Source: Fremontodendron californicum (taxonomy: Eukaryota; Streptophyta; Magnoliopsida; Malvales; Malvaceae). Taken from it: a stretch of DNA of 64,000 bases. The translations under genes and the position numbers were made by a program. The DNA lies in the NCBI GenBank assembly GCA_030761205.1, contig JAULJL010000003.1, forward strand, positions 3,968,001-4,032,000, in the 5' to 3' direction. This document shows, in pieces, positions 45,916 to 57,300 of this stretch (positions are counted from its first letter, which is position 1; the number at the start of each line of letters is the position of its first letter). The notes below the pieces were generated by a model, which saw only the letters and a list, made by a program, of their open reading frames with translations, had not been told where the DNA came from and searched no databases.

Positions 45916-48853
45916 GTTTGAGTACAGGTATAAGGAAGTTATTGCGGACGACCACAAAGTTAAACCATCTAATAGTAGCCAAAAGAATTAACAAACATGA
46001 ATGATCAACATGAATTACGATTATGATTATCCTATTAAAGCTGGAGAGGAAGATAAAAATAATTCCTAGCTAACTCTGTTTTGACAGATAATAATATGGT
46101 TAACTTTGTGAAACCAGTGAAAGTAAATACATTCTTTTTCCTTTCTACTTTCCCTTCCATTATAGAATCTTATGGCTTTGGCTTTTGCAATGTTACTTTT
46201 TGGGATCAATTTCCTTGTAGCCTAAACTTTTTGTTGAAAATTTTATTTGATTACATTCCTATTGAACTGTGTGTTTCAAGCTTAATATACGAGACAACTT
46301 TCTTTTTTTACATTCTCATCCTTATTCATAACTTTCATAGTCGCAAGAATTTCATTTTTTTCTTTTTGGAGACTAGGAGGGGTACAATTAAAAAAATAAT
46401 AGAATAAAATAATTATACTTGAGCAAATTAAAAAGTCTAAAAAACTCATATGTACTTTTAAATTTTAAAATTAATATTTATTATCATGTGCATATCTATC
46501 TTTTTATTTATATTTTTTGAAGCTTAAAGTTTAAAATATAAATACTTAACTTTTTTGTAATATTAATCTATAAATTATTCAATACTACAAGAATTAAAAT
46601 ATATATTTTTAATGAAAATCATAAATGTAATTAGAAATTTATTTACATGTTGAACAAATTTTATTAATATTTATTAAAAAAAAGATAAACTAATGTTAGT
46701 CGTTTGATGTAATTAAAATTCTAATTTACAAATTGAATAAATTATATTAATATTTTTCAGATAAAATTTAATGTTGGTTAATAAGAATTTTTGTTTACAA
46801 ATTAAACAAATTTCATTAATATTTAAAAATAAAAAATATTTATTTTCATAAATAAATTCATAAAATTTCCTTTTATATGTAAATATATTAAAAAAAGACC
46901 CGCGTATGTTGCGGACTAATTTTTTTCACTTTGCTAGTAGAATTAAATTGTTTGAAAATATTAAAAGATTAATCTTTTGAGACAATATGAAAAATATGAA
47001 AATATAAACCATCATGAATTCAGAGTTTTATGAAATAAGTTTGCATTTTATAAGTTTTTGCATAAAAATAAGAAAATAACATGAAATAATTTAAGAAAAG
47101 GAAATAAGGAAAGAAAAAATTGTTAGGAAGGAAGAAGTTGTAAAGACAAAATTGTCCTTAATGAAAAAATATTCTATTCTCTTTTCCTTCCAAATCAATA
47201 AACTTAAAAATCTAATTTCAAATTTTTAAATTTTTTTTATTTTTTAAAATTTTTTAATTAAAAAAGTAAATTAAATATATTTTTAAAATTAAAAATTTAT
47301 ATTTTCAAAATTTTATATTTTTGTATTTTTAAAAAAAAAATTAATTAAAAAAAGTAAATTAAAAATTTTTAAATTGCTGACGTGGCAAAGTTGCCACTTG
47401 GTTTTTTTTTTTTTTTTAAATCTAAATGATTCATTAAGAGTAAAAATGTCTTTACAATTTTTTTAACAACATTTTTTTTCTTTCTTCATTTACTTTTTAC
47501 AAATTATTATTAGTCATTACACCATAGAATAATTATGCTAGTATTGAAGGTATGTTTTTTAAATTTACCCTTATAGATGTATATTTTGAAGCCTCAGGAG
47601 ATTTTTTTATAGCTAACTAGTTGTATAGATTGTATAAATTTTTTTTAATGTAAAAAGCTATAAAAAAAGTACAAAGAAAAGAAAGAATAGATTTCATTAA
47701 TTTTTTAACTTAAAAAAAAAAAGAGTAAATTAAAAAAAAATGAACAGTATTTTTTTAACAAATTATGTAAAAATGTTATGAATTAAAACACGTTATGAAC
47801 ACACATAATTTATCTAAATTGAATCACTATAACAAATTATGTAAAATATGTCATGAATTGAGACACGACACGAACATATAAATTTTTCTCTAAATTAAAT
47901 CACAATGACAAATAATGTAAAATATGAGATAAATTAAGATAGGATATGAACACAACATAGGAAAAATAAGTAAAACACAACACAAAAAATAACATGAACA
48001 CGATACGAATACACGAACGTGTAAAAATATACATAAAACAAATTATTAACATGTAAAAATTTATATAAATTTATTATACTTTGAAAACACAAAAAAAAAA
48101 ATAACACGGACACGAATACGTCGCGAACACAAATTTTTTCTGTAAATTGAATCACTATGAAAAATTATGCAAAATATGTCATAAATTGAGACACGACACG
48201 ACACAAATACACAAATTTGTGTCTAAATTGAATCACAATGGAAAACTAAGTAAATTATGAAATGAATTGAGACACGACATAATACAAAAACATAACGTGT
48301 AAAAATATATGTAACACAAATTATTAATGTGTAAAAATTTATATAAATTTATAATATTTTAAACACAAAAACATAACGTGTAAAAATATATATATAATGA
48401 ATTATTAACATGTAAAAATATATATGAATTTATAATATTTTATATAAATTATTAACGAGTAAAACTAATACACGAACATGTAAAAAATATTTTCATTTTT
48501 TTTCTTCCTTCTCTTTTTTCCTTTTCTTTTTTTTTCTTTCTCTCCTTTCCTTTCTCTTTCTCTTTCTCTTTCCTTCAACTGAAGAAAAAAAAAGAAAAAA
48601 AAAACAGATGGCCTGAGAATGCTTGAAAACATTCCAAATTTACTAATATATTATTAAAATTATAATGATAAAATAAAACACGTGCTCCAATATTACACAA
48701 TTATATTAATTTGTCCGTGCGCACTTTGCAGGTGACGGAGAAATTGCCTTTCGCGCTTCACTTCACGCCTCAACCGGAAATTCTCGGTTGCAAGTGGGAC
48801 TCACTACTTGCCACCTCAGCAATCACTATCATCTAACGGATGTGGACAACGCA
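45916..48853. other. AT-rich sequence replacing most of unit 3
   Basis: This stretch stands where units 1 and 2 have the lone exon, LINE and repeat block (14085-17180). It has no supported gene. It contains the dispersed repeat (47740-48490) and pyrimidine runs. 48715-48850 has a less AT-biased patch of unknown nature. Confidence 0.65.
47740..48490. repeat. AT-rich dispersed repeat block (unit 3 region)
   Basis: Multiple partial copies of the ACACGACACGAA family (GAATTGAGACACGACACGAAC at about 47864, related copies near 48187 and 48267), with AACGTGTAAAAATATA stretches. Confidence 0.75.
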
Positions 48854-49124
48854 GTCATATCCAACGGTCTCAAATAGTGAACAACTATCCATACAAGTTG
48901 AACGTACAAAACAGAGAGATTAAGCAGTCTAGCCAAAGAAAAGAAGAAAAAAAAAACTCAAAAATGAAAATGAAATAAGTAGCAGGATCCTACAGTTCTC
49001 CAAATGCTTATTCCTCCTTGTGAAGCTATAATAGGAGCTGGATCCCACCATTTATTGGTAGTACATAAGCTGCTGGGTTGTCGCAACATTTTGGTATCCA
49101 CCATCATAGATTGCTTGACTAGCT
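48854..49124 (-). pseudogene. UBP1: UBP1-like last-exon remnant (unit 3)
   Basis: The segment matches 17181-17451 of unit 1. It includes the 3' flank and the last 22 codons (SQAIYDGGYQNVATTQQL, then MYYQ and TAA). At AGCT (49121-49124) the match stops and UBP1 intron-1-like sequence begins, so most exons are deleted. Confidence 0.88.
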
Positions 49125-49414
49125 ATTTTGCCCTGTTAATTTCAACAGAAAACAGAAAATTCTCGCGTGAAAATTATTTTCCTTTAGAAAATTAAAATAT
49201 ATATATATATATATCCTCCGAAGAAGAAAAGCCCCAAAAGTTTCACATAATAAATACTAGCAAGCAAGCAAATTGACACATGAAACAAAATGAAATTAAC
49301 AAACCGATATCGATTAAGAAAGAAACAAACAAACTTCATAATAGAAAGTGAAACCCCCAATTCTGATCCAAAAAGAAAAATAATAGAGAGAGAAATACAG
49401 AGCAGTAAAAGAAC

Positions 49415-49483
49415 CTGAGGACCAGTCAAGAGACTGGGATGTTGGTACAGAGCCTGTTGCTGCTTTAGCCTTTGCTGCTGCAT
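49415..49483 (-). pseudogene. UBP1: UBP1-like exon 1 (only copy in the window)
   Basis: Twenty-three codons starting at the ATG 49481-49483: MQQQRLKQQQALYQHP, then SLLTGPQ, followed by a CAG|GTTCTT donor. This is the N-terminus typical of UBP1 proteins, and its phase 0 end fits the exon that opens units 1 and 2 (IEPVLSG). Here the following exons are gone and the intron runs into the last-exon remnant. A transcript could form from this promoter but would lack all RRMs. Confidence 0.85.
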
Positions 49484-49527
49484 CTTCTTTCAATTTAATT
49501 AAATATTTGAGGACTCTGTGAAAGGCT

Positions 49528-49535
49528 TTAGGGTT
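49528..49535 (-). promoter_or_regulatory. Telo-box-like element in the UBP1 leader or promoter
   Basis: AACCCTAA on the minus strand about 45 bp upstream of the ATG. Such telo-boxes are common in promoters and leaders of plant genes for RNA handling and translation. The function here is inferred. Confidence 0.4.
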
Positions 49536-49587
49536 AGTGTTTCTGGAGAGATCGAATAAATTGAAGAAGATGAGATGAAGATAAAGG

Positions 49588-49598
49588 GGGGGGGGGGG
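49588..49598. repeat. Poly(G) run upstream of UBP1 exon 1
   Basis: About 11 consecutive G (C on the coding strand), within a C/T-rich leader. Confidence 0.7.
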
Positions 49599-49599
49599 A

Positions 49600-51238
49600 A
49601 TAAACAAAATTAAAACGGAAAAAAGAAAGGGAAAAGGAGAGAAATGAAAACAAAAAATAAAGAAGAAGAAAAAAAAAACCCTCGAAAGGGAGCGCAAGAT
49701 TATGAGTTGAAAGATGAAAGGAACTGATGAAAGAGAAAATACTGAGTAAAGAGATGGAGCTCCCTTGATTTTATATTATTTACTTTTTTGTTTTTGTATA
49801 GAAGATTTATCATAAATAAATAAAATGTCTGATTTTTTTGAGTTTATATTTGATAAATATAAAAATATAACAAAATTTATTTTTAACAAGGTGTCGTCAC
49901 GTTCACTGAGAATGAATTTGTTTTTGTTTGGGTTGAAAATAGAAGGAAGTATCGGGACCGAGATTTGATCAGGTGGTAATACCGTGGTATCGGGAGTACA
50001 AAAGACAGAATGGATTTTTTTGCAATTGGCCAATTGTATGACCAGAGACTTTGACCAAATGTTTTTCAGTTGGGTGTGGGGACCACCTGAATCTGCCTAA
50101 TCAAAATAGTTTTGGGAATTATTTACAAGGTTTAATGAAAGAAACTTTATTATTGCTATGTTAGAATAGTTTTGTTGTTTAAACAGTTTCTTCCTTAGAT
50201 GCTTTTTGTACTTTTGAGAATTCTGTTTTTCGAATAAATAAAATTATAATTTATTCAATATATATATATATATATATATTGAATAATAATAAGTATAGGA
50301 TAGACTAACAATGGTCTTAAGGAATATATCTCCCAAGGGAAAACTATGATATGAGAACTTTTTTTTTTTTTTTTTACATTTATTCAAAATCTTTCTTAGA
50401 AATATGAAAATCATAAATTAGTACATTTTATTCCAAAGCTTGGCCATCAATGTCTAAACTCTTTCATTGACCTTTTATTTTAGAAAAAATGAAAAAGGTA
50501 TGAATAATAATTTTAAGTTTTATTTATATAAAAAAAACATTATACTTTGAATTTAAAAATGAAGATGTAATTAATTAAGTAGGTATAGCAGTCTCAATTC
50601 GATTCCAAACTGTGGTAATAACTCATAAAGTAGTGGTATTTACTTTTCAATGCAAAGTTTGATCACTCGATTTGATTCTTGTACAAGTCGTTTGGATTTG
50701 GACTTACTTTTTAATACATATATTATTATTTATATATATATAATTTTTATTATTTATGAATAAAAATAACGTAACTCAAGTCAAATTAAATTAAATTAAG
50801 GATTAGTTTAACATTGCTGTTGAAAGAAGTTTATGTTAAAAAAAGTGTGGTGAGAATCTGTGGTTTAAATTTTTTTAAATGTTTAGCATTGCTGTAAAAA
50901 GTAATGTAGAAAATTGAAATATAAAAAAAAAATATTTAAAATAATAAAAGTGTAGAGATGTGAGGATAATAAAGTCATTTTATCCAAAAGACAACTTTTA
51001 AAGTCCAAAAGCTATATTTTTTGGCTTTTTGGTTTGGCTTTTCAAACCATGGTTCCAACAGCAAAAGCTAAATTTTTTTTATATGTTTAGTATTGCGTTT
51101 GCAATAATTTTTGACTTCAAAAATTATGCCAAAAGCAATGATAAACAAGGCCTAAGCCATCTGCGAAGAGCATTGAGCACTCAAAGAACAGAGTTCTTGG
51201 GACATTTGGGCATCATGCATGCTAGTGCCATGCCATAA
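49600..51238. other. AT-rich spacer
   Basis: Includes an (AT)n microsatellite at about 50260-50279 and T runs. No gene supported. Confidence 0.6.
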
Positions 51239-51247
51239 AGCAAAAGT

Positions 51248-51769
51248 GGATCAAAGTATCAAGAAAGTCTCTGTATTATACCATCTAGTGTAAATTAATC
51301 CCTCTACTATAAAATTAGGTAATTTAGTTCTTGTACTTTTGAAATTGAAATAAAAAAGTAAAATCACTGACAAATGTAACAGAAACTGTTAAAAAAACTG
51401 ATGTGACATTTAACCTTGTGTTTATTTGATGACGTGGATGTCAAATGCTGACATGGCACCAATAAAATATATTATTTTAAGCTGGCGTGGACAAAATAAC
51501 AAACTAAGTTGGCAAAAATGCCACATCAATTTTTTTTTGCCAATTTAATTTTTGATTTTATCCACGTCAATTTAAAATAATATATTTTATTGGGGCACGT
51601 CATCAAATAAACATAAGGTTAAATACCACGTCAGCTTTTTTAACAGTTTTCGTTATACTAGTTAGTGATTTTACTTTTTTGCTTTAATTTTAAAAGTATA
51701 AAAACTAAATTACTCAATTTTATAATATATGGATTAATTTATATATGAACTTTTCAAATACTTTTGGCC
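51248..51769. mobile_element. Mutator-like MITE with about 200-bp terminal inverted repeats
   Basis: The ends GGATCAAAGTAT and ATACTTTTGGCC open inverted repeats about 200 bp long (for example TTAAATACCACGTCAG against TGATGTGACATTTAA, and GTTTATTTGATGACGTGG against GCACGTCATCAAATAAAC). The flanking 9-mers AGCAAAAGT (51239-51247) and AACAAAAGT (51770-51778) agree at 8 of 9 bases. A 9-bp duplication with long inverted repeats is typical of the Mutator superfamily. Non-coding. Confidence 0.85.
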
Positions 51770-51779
51770 AACAAAAGTG

Positions 51780-52457
51780 AGGTCATATATGAAGAACAAA
51801 GCTGGGCTCTATTGTGAAACTCAGTCCAACGAAATATTTGTTGGGCCTTTTGCTGGTGTATACGGTTTTGTGACTTTTCTATACCCAACTTTAAGATAAT
51901 TCGGGTCCATGCCCGACTGCCCTCAATCATTCGTTAGCCCAATATTTATCCTATCCTATCTCTACCAAAAAACAAACAAAAAAAAACTCCATCTCCATGG
52001 ACAGGTAAGAAGGCTTCGGATGCAACCCTTGCCAATTCCATTTCTTTCCTTATTTTTATTCTTTAACAATTCCAGTATTAATCAGCAGAAATTATTCATA
52101 ATTTACTTCACTAGCATTGCATTGCAACAAATGTTGCTAGTAGTTTTCCATCTAATTAAATGTGCTAACTATGCCATGGTTGCACCAATAGAATCACAAT
52201 GGAAGATGCACATCGTATAATATTATAATAGAAGCATTGGAAATTTTTGCTATATGCTCTTGCACAGAAAACCCATAGTATTACTTTAATCCAAAATATA
52301 AGTAGATTTCACACTGGTATTGTCTGTCTGATTTAGGGATTAATCACGACTATAAATAGTTTTAGTTAAATACCATTGATGACCAAGTATATCTTTGCAA
52401 CAAAAACCTCTAGTCTTAGGAGAAACTAACAGTAAATGAAAATATAATGTTAGCGCG
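51780..52457. other. Spacer, no gene seen
   Basis: No conserved frame. It lies between the MITE and the 3' end of the J-domain pseudogene. Confidence 0.55.
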
Positions 52458-52698
52458 TCAACGAGGAAACGACCAATTGCAACGTGTACATGAGATTGCC
52501 CACCTCGTTCCAGCAGGGGCTTCAGTGAGTTGAGTATTGCAGTAATGGCATAAACGACCATACTGGTGGTATAGGCTTTCGTAACGTATCTGATTTACCC
52601 ATGATCCTGCTCGTGGTGTATTATTAGGCGGTGTAGATTGATAACTTGTAGTTGCACCAGTACCCCGACCAGCTGCTCCTCCATATATGGGTGGGACT

Positions 52699-52753
<55 letters not shown>

Positions 52754-53474
52754 GATATAAACCGCTCGACCATGGTCCTGGAAAAGGAAACGGGAAAGGA
52801 TTTGTGGCCCACATGCCACTCCAATTTGTTGATCCCGCTGCAGCAGTACTGTTATAGGATTAGGATGGAGTTTGATCTTGTGAAGCGCTTGGACCGTATT
52901 GTTCCGCTGTTTCTACTCCAAATCCTGAATTGCCAGGAGTTGAAGATTGACTATTGCTTGCGCTTGTATTGCTACGAACCCCAGCTCCTAACTCAGAATT
53001 CGGCGACACTTGTTCACTTGTTTCGGTCGGTCCTTTAGACGATTTTGGAGCAGTCTCATCTTCTTCGTTATATTCATGTTGTTTCCATGGAGGAGTTGAA
53101 TCTCGTATTTCATCATAAGCTTGTCTTGAAGAGTGGTCTGAAAGGACCTTGAAGGCCTTCAAAACAAGCTTAAATGCACCATCAGCCGCTGCAGAGCTAT
53201 TCTCGTCAGGGTACTGGACCTTGAGGGCCAGTTAATTGAAGGCGCTTTTGATAGCTTCCGCATCAGCGTTACAGTCTTGAATGCCAAGAACAGCGCAATG
53301 ATCGGAGACACCATTGATTTTTTTCTGTGAAGCCATGTGAACATCGTACGTGATCAATAATTGGTTAATGTAGTCTCCGGCCATTTTTGCTTTCTTTTTG
53401 GCTTCTTCAAGGTTTTGGGACCTGAAATTCTCTTCCGCTGCATCTAAAAAACTCTGCAAGTTTGGAGGAGGCAT
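52458..53474 (-). pseudogene. J-domain (DnaJ/Hsp40-type) protein pseudogene with two in-frame stops
   Basis: One continuous reading frame of 339 codons from the ATG at 53472-53474 (MPPPNLQSFLDAAEEN) to a TGA/TAA-type end at 52458. It is broken only by two nonsense codons: at 53232-53234 inside the J-domain helix (KSAFN*LALK) and at 52860-52862 (DQTPS*SYNS). The J-domain is recognisable (CAVLGIQDCNADAEAIKSAF, DGAFKLVLKAFKVLSD, RQAYDE), but the essential HPD motif reads QYPD. The rest has low-complexity S/T/N sequence, a run of 17 Asn from an (AAT)n microsatellite, and a CxxC...CxxC end (CHYCNTQ, SCTRCNW). It resembles the plant J-protein family with Cys-rich C-termini. No introns are seen, so a retrocopy or an intronless family member is possible. 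Confidence 0.85.
52699..52753. repeat. (TTA)n microsatellite
   Basis: About 18 consecutive ATT/TTA triplets; on the minus strand they encode the Asn run of the J-protein pseudogene. Likely polymorphic. Confidence 0.95.
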
Positions 53475-53666
53475 GGTTTGGTTAGTTTTAGCAAAAGAAA
53501 ATCTTGTGTGTAACACTAACACGTTAGTATGTTATATTATGTTTTTTTTTTTTTTCTCTCCATGCTAGTAGAGAAGAAAATTTATATGTGAGAAAAATTA
53601 GGGATCCGACTTTCCTCACGGTCCGTCACTCCCACAGCAAATCACAAACACCAAAATAACCACGTA

Positions 53667-53671
53667 TTTTT
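53667..53671. repeat. Target-site duplication, left, of the second copia element
   Basis: TTTTT, matched by TTTTT at 59541-59545. Its low complexity limits its weight alone, but the position is exact at both LTR ends. Confidence 0.75.
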
Positions 53672-54252
53672 TGTAGTGCGGAACTAGATCGATATTACTA
53701 AAACCGATTTAAACACACTGAAATAACACAGATTTTTACGTGGTTCAGCAAGTGTGCTTACATCCACGGAGGAGCAGCTTGAAGCTTTGTATTAATGGAG
53801 ATGGAGTACAAACAAATACAGAATTCAAGGTGCAATACAAGCACTGAACTCACAACTCAACACAATACCGAATTTACTCTATAAATTCAGAGTAATTGCT
53901 TCAACTCTTAAACTCACACTATCTAAACTCTCTTACTCTACATGGCTATTTATAGCCAAAATATCAAGGTGTGAACACTAAGCAAGTGGCAGCCACCATA
54001 GCCACCTTCCACCAACTATCATACTTGAGTACACATTGCAAGTGGTAGCTAAAGTAGCCACCATCCATTTGCAAGTGGTAGCTTCCATTATTGGTGGTGC
54101 AAGTGGTGCAAGTGGTAGCTCCATTAATGGTGGTGCAAGTGGTGCAAGTGGTAGCTCCATTAATGGTGGTGCAAGTGGTGCAAGTGGTAGCTCCATGAAT
54201 GGTGGTAAGCCACCATAGGTGACTTTGAGCCATATTGAGCCATATTCCAACA
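53672..54252 (-). repeat. 3' LTR of the second copia element (581 bp)
   Basis: TGTAGTGCGG to ATTCCAACA in plus-strand reading. It contains a TATA-like CTATAAATAG on the minus strand (53946-53955) inside a small palindrome, and three 36-bp tandem units. Confidence 0.96.
54085..54204. repeat. 36-bp tandem repeats inside the 3' LTR
   Basis: About three units of CCATTAATGGTGGTGCAAGT followed by GGTGCAAGTGGTAGCT, itself built from GCAAGTGGT steps. They lie in the U3 part of the LTR, upstream of the TATA element in the transcribed direction, where enhancer repeats are often found. The role is inferred. Confidence 0.88.
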
Positions 54253-54264
54253 ATCTCCACCTTG
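54253..54264 (-). other. Polypurine tract of the second copia element
   Basis: The minus strand reads AAGGTGGAGAT directly before the 3' LTR, the plus-strand primer site usual in copia elements. Confidence 0.8.
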
Positions 54265-54323
54265 GCGAAAATCCACAGAGAGATTTCACTGATCAGAGCT
54301 TCCTCCTTTCTCCTTCAGGTGCT

Positions 54324-57300
54324 TTAAACTCGAGAGACATTGATCAAGTCCAAACAATGTTGAAACTTGATTCCAGAAACTATTTTTGTTAGCATATCTG
54401 CAGGATTATCTGCAGTCCCGATCTTCTGTAGTAGAATGTTTCCTTCATCTACTATTTCTCGGATAAAGTGGTAGCGAACATCAATATGCTTGGTCCGACT
54501 GTGATGAACTTGGTTCTTAGCTAGGCAAATGGCACTCTGACTATCGCAGAAAACATCTACCTTTTCCTGTGCTATCCCGAAATCATCAATCAGTCCTTGA
54601 AGCCAAATTGCTTCCTTGAAAGCTTCCGTTACAGCCATGTACTCTGCTTCTGTTGTAGACAGAGCTACCGTTGACTGTAAAGTTGATCTCCAACTTACTG
54701 GTCCTTCTGTTATGGTGAACACATAACCAGTAGTTGAACGACGCTTATCAAGATCTCCAGCATAGTCTGAATCCACATATCCGACAAGATGTTTATCAAT
54801 AGTTTTTCTTCTCTCGAATTTTAAGCCCGTTTCCACAGTACCATGAATGTACCGTAGAATCCACTTCACAGCTTGCCAATGGCCTTTACCAGGATTATGC
54901 ATGTACCGGCTTACCATACTGACATCATGTGAAATATCAGGTCTCGTACACACCATTGCATACATTAGGGCACCAACTGCATTGGCATATGGAACATGAT
55001 CCATCTGTCTCTTCTCACCATCTGTACTTGGTGACATCAATGCACTGAGTTTGAAATGTGCCGCTAAAGGAGTACTTACAGATTTGGTCTTATCGTTAAT
55101 GCCAAATCTCTGAAGTACTTTGCTCAGATACTGAGCCTGGGTCAATTTGATCACACCATTTTTTCTATCTCTGCTGATTTCCATCCCAAGAATTTTCTTA
55201 GCTTCTCCAAGATCCTTCATCTCGAACTCTGAGCTCAGTTGAGCCTTCAGCCTGTCGATCTCTACCTTGCTTATAGATGCGATTAACATATCATCAACAT
55301 ATAAAAGCAAGTAGATAAATGATTTATTTTGGAGTTTCCGGAAATAAACACAGTGATCAAATTGACTGCGTGTGTACTTCTGATCTAACATAAAGGTGTC
55401 AAACCGCTTGTACCACTGTCGCGGTGACTGCTTCAGACCGTATAGAGACCTGTTCAACTTACATGTCCAATCTTCATGACCGGGGACTCTAAAACCCTCT
55501 GGTTGAGTCATATAAATTTCCTCCTCTAATGAACCATGGAGGAATGCAGTTTTTACATCAAGTTGAACTAACTCTAGGTCATACTGTGCTACTAAAGCCA
55601 ATAATATCCGAATAGATGCATGCTTAACAACAGGTGAAAATACCTCATTGTAGTCTATTCCTTCTTTTTGAGCGTAGCCCTTGGCTACCAGTCTGGCTTT
55701 GTATCTGATGCTGTCTTTGCCGGTAGCACCCTCCTTTTTGGCAAAGACCCATTTGCACCCAATTGATCTTTTGAGTGTTGGAAGTGGAACCAACTTCCAA
55801 GTCTGATTCTGATGAAGTGATGTCATCTCTTCATCCATCGCCTCCTTCCACCGGGCATGCTCAGGGCTGTTTACAGCTTCTTTGTAATTGGTTGGAACAT
55901 CATCGTCAATTACTGGAAGGGCGTATGCCACCATGTCTGTGTACCGAGCAGGTTTCCGAATATGTCTTTTCGGTCTGCTGGTGGCAATAGATTCAGGTTG
56001 CTGAAAGGTTTCTGGTGATGACTCATCCACTTCAGTTAAGGTGTCATCAGATTCTGGTTCAGATTCATTGGATTTTTGACCAGCATCTTCTGATTCAAAC
56101 TCCACCTGCTTTAGAGAATCATGGTTCACATTCTCTGGAGTTGACAGTTTCAGCATTACAGATTCGTCAAAGGCAACATCTCGGCTTACGATGACTTTCT
56201 TTGACTCAAGGTTCCACAGTCGGAATGCCTTTACTCCTTCACTAAAGCCCAAGAAGACAGCTTTCTTGGCTCTAGGATCCAGTTTTGATTCACTTACGTG
56301 AAAATATGCTGGGCATCCGAAAATACGAAGCCGATCATAATCAGTAGCAGAATGTCCGGACCACACCTCTATGGGAGTTTTCCCATCAATTGCAGTGGAG
56401 GGTAGTCTGTTGATAATGTGGGAGGCGTACAGTAAAGCCTCCGCCCAAAATGCTTTGCTCAAGCCCGACTGGGATAACATGCAACGAACTTTATCAACCA
56501 AAGTTCGGTTCATCCTTTCTGCAACTCCATTCTGCTGGGGAGTGCCAGGAACAGTGAAGTGTCGGATTATCCCATCATTCTGACAGATTTCCTTCAGTGG
56601 ATCTGATTTGTATTCTCCACCGTTGTCAGATCTTAGTCTCTTGAGCTTTCTCCCGCTCTGGGTTTCGATCATCTTCTTCCATTTTACGAAGATATCTAGT
56701 ACTTCATCTTTGTGCTTCATAGTATAAACCCAGACATATCTAGAGAAATCATCAATAAAGGTCACAAAATAGTGTTTACCTCCCAATGAAGCAATTTTGG
56801 AAGGCCCCCAGACATCAGTGTGTATGTAGTCCAATGTTGCTCTCGTACGATGAATTGCAGTGCCAAATTTGACTCTTGTTTGCTTGCCTAGGACGCAATG
56901 CTCACAGAAGTCAAGTTTTCCAGTTTTGGCATTCTTCAGTACACCTTGCTTTATCAGGTTTTGCAAGGCCTTCTCTCCAACATGACCTAAGCGCATGTGC
57001 CAAAGTCGAGAAGTGTCAGATTCATCGCCTCCATTGTTGTGGGAGACTGCTGCTCTGCCGGTCACAGTTTCTCCATCAAGGAGATACAGATTTCCCTTCA
57101 TAGAACCCTTCATGGCTAAAAATGCTCCACGTACAACCTTCAAGACTCCGTTCTGAATGGTCATTTTGTAACCATTTGAGTCTAAGACCCCCAGTGATAT
57201 GAGGTTCTTCTTGAGATCAGGGACATACCTTACATCTGTAAGTTGTCTGATTGTACCGTCATGCATTTTTAGTCGGATTGTTCCGATGCCTCTAGTGTGA

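Noticed and set aside
46081..46407. Plus-strand frame of 108 codons in the segment replacing unit 3
   Set aside because: Hydrophobic, AT-driven composition, no start context, no homology that I recognise, and not shared with other units.
52652..53038. Plus-strand frame with a poly-Tyr run
   Set aside because: It is antisense to the J-protein pseudogene; the Tyr run is the (TTA)n microsatellite.
54085..54204. Regular 36-bp repeats resembling a small CRISPR-like array
   Set aside because: There are no unique spacers, the genome is a plant, and the repeats lie inside an LTR and occur again in its partner.
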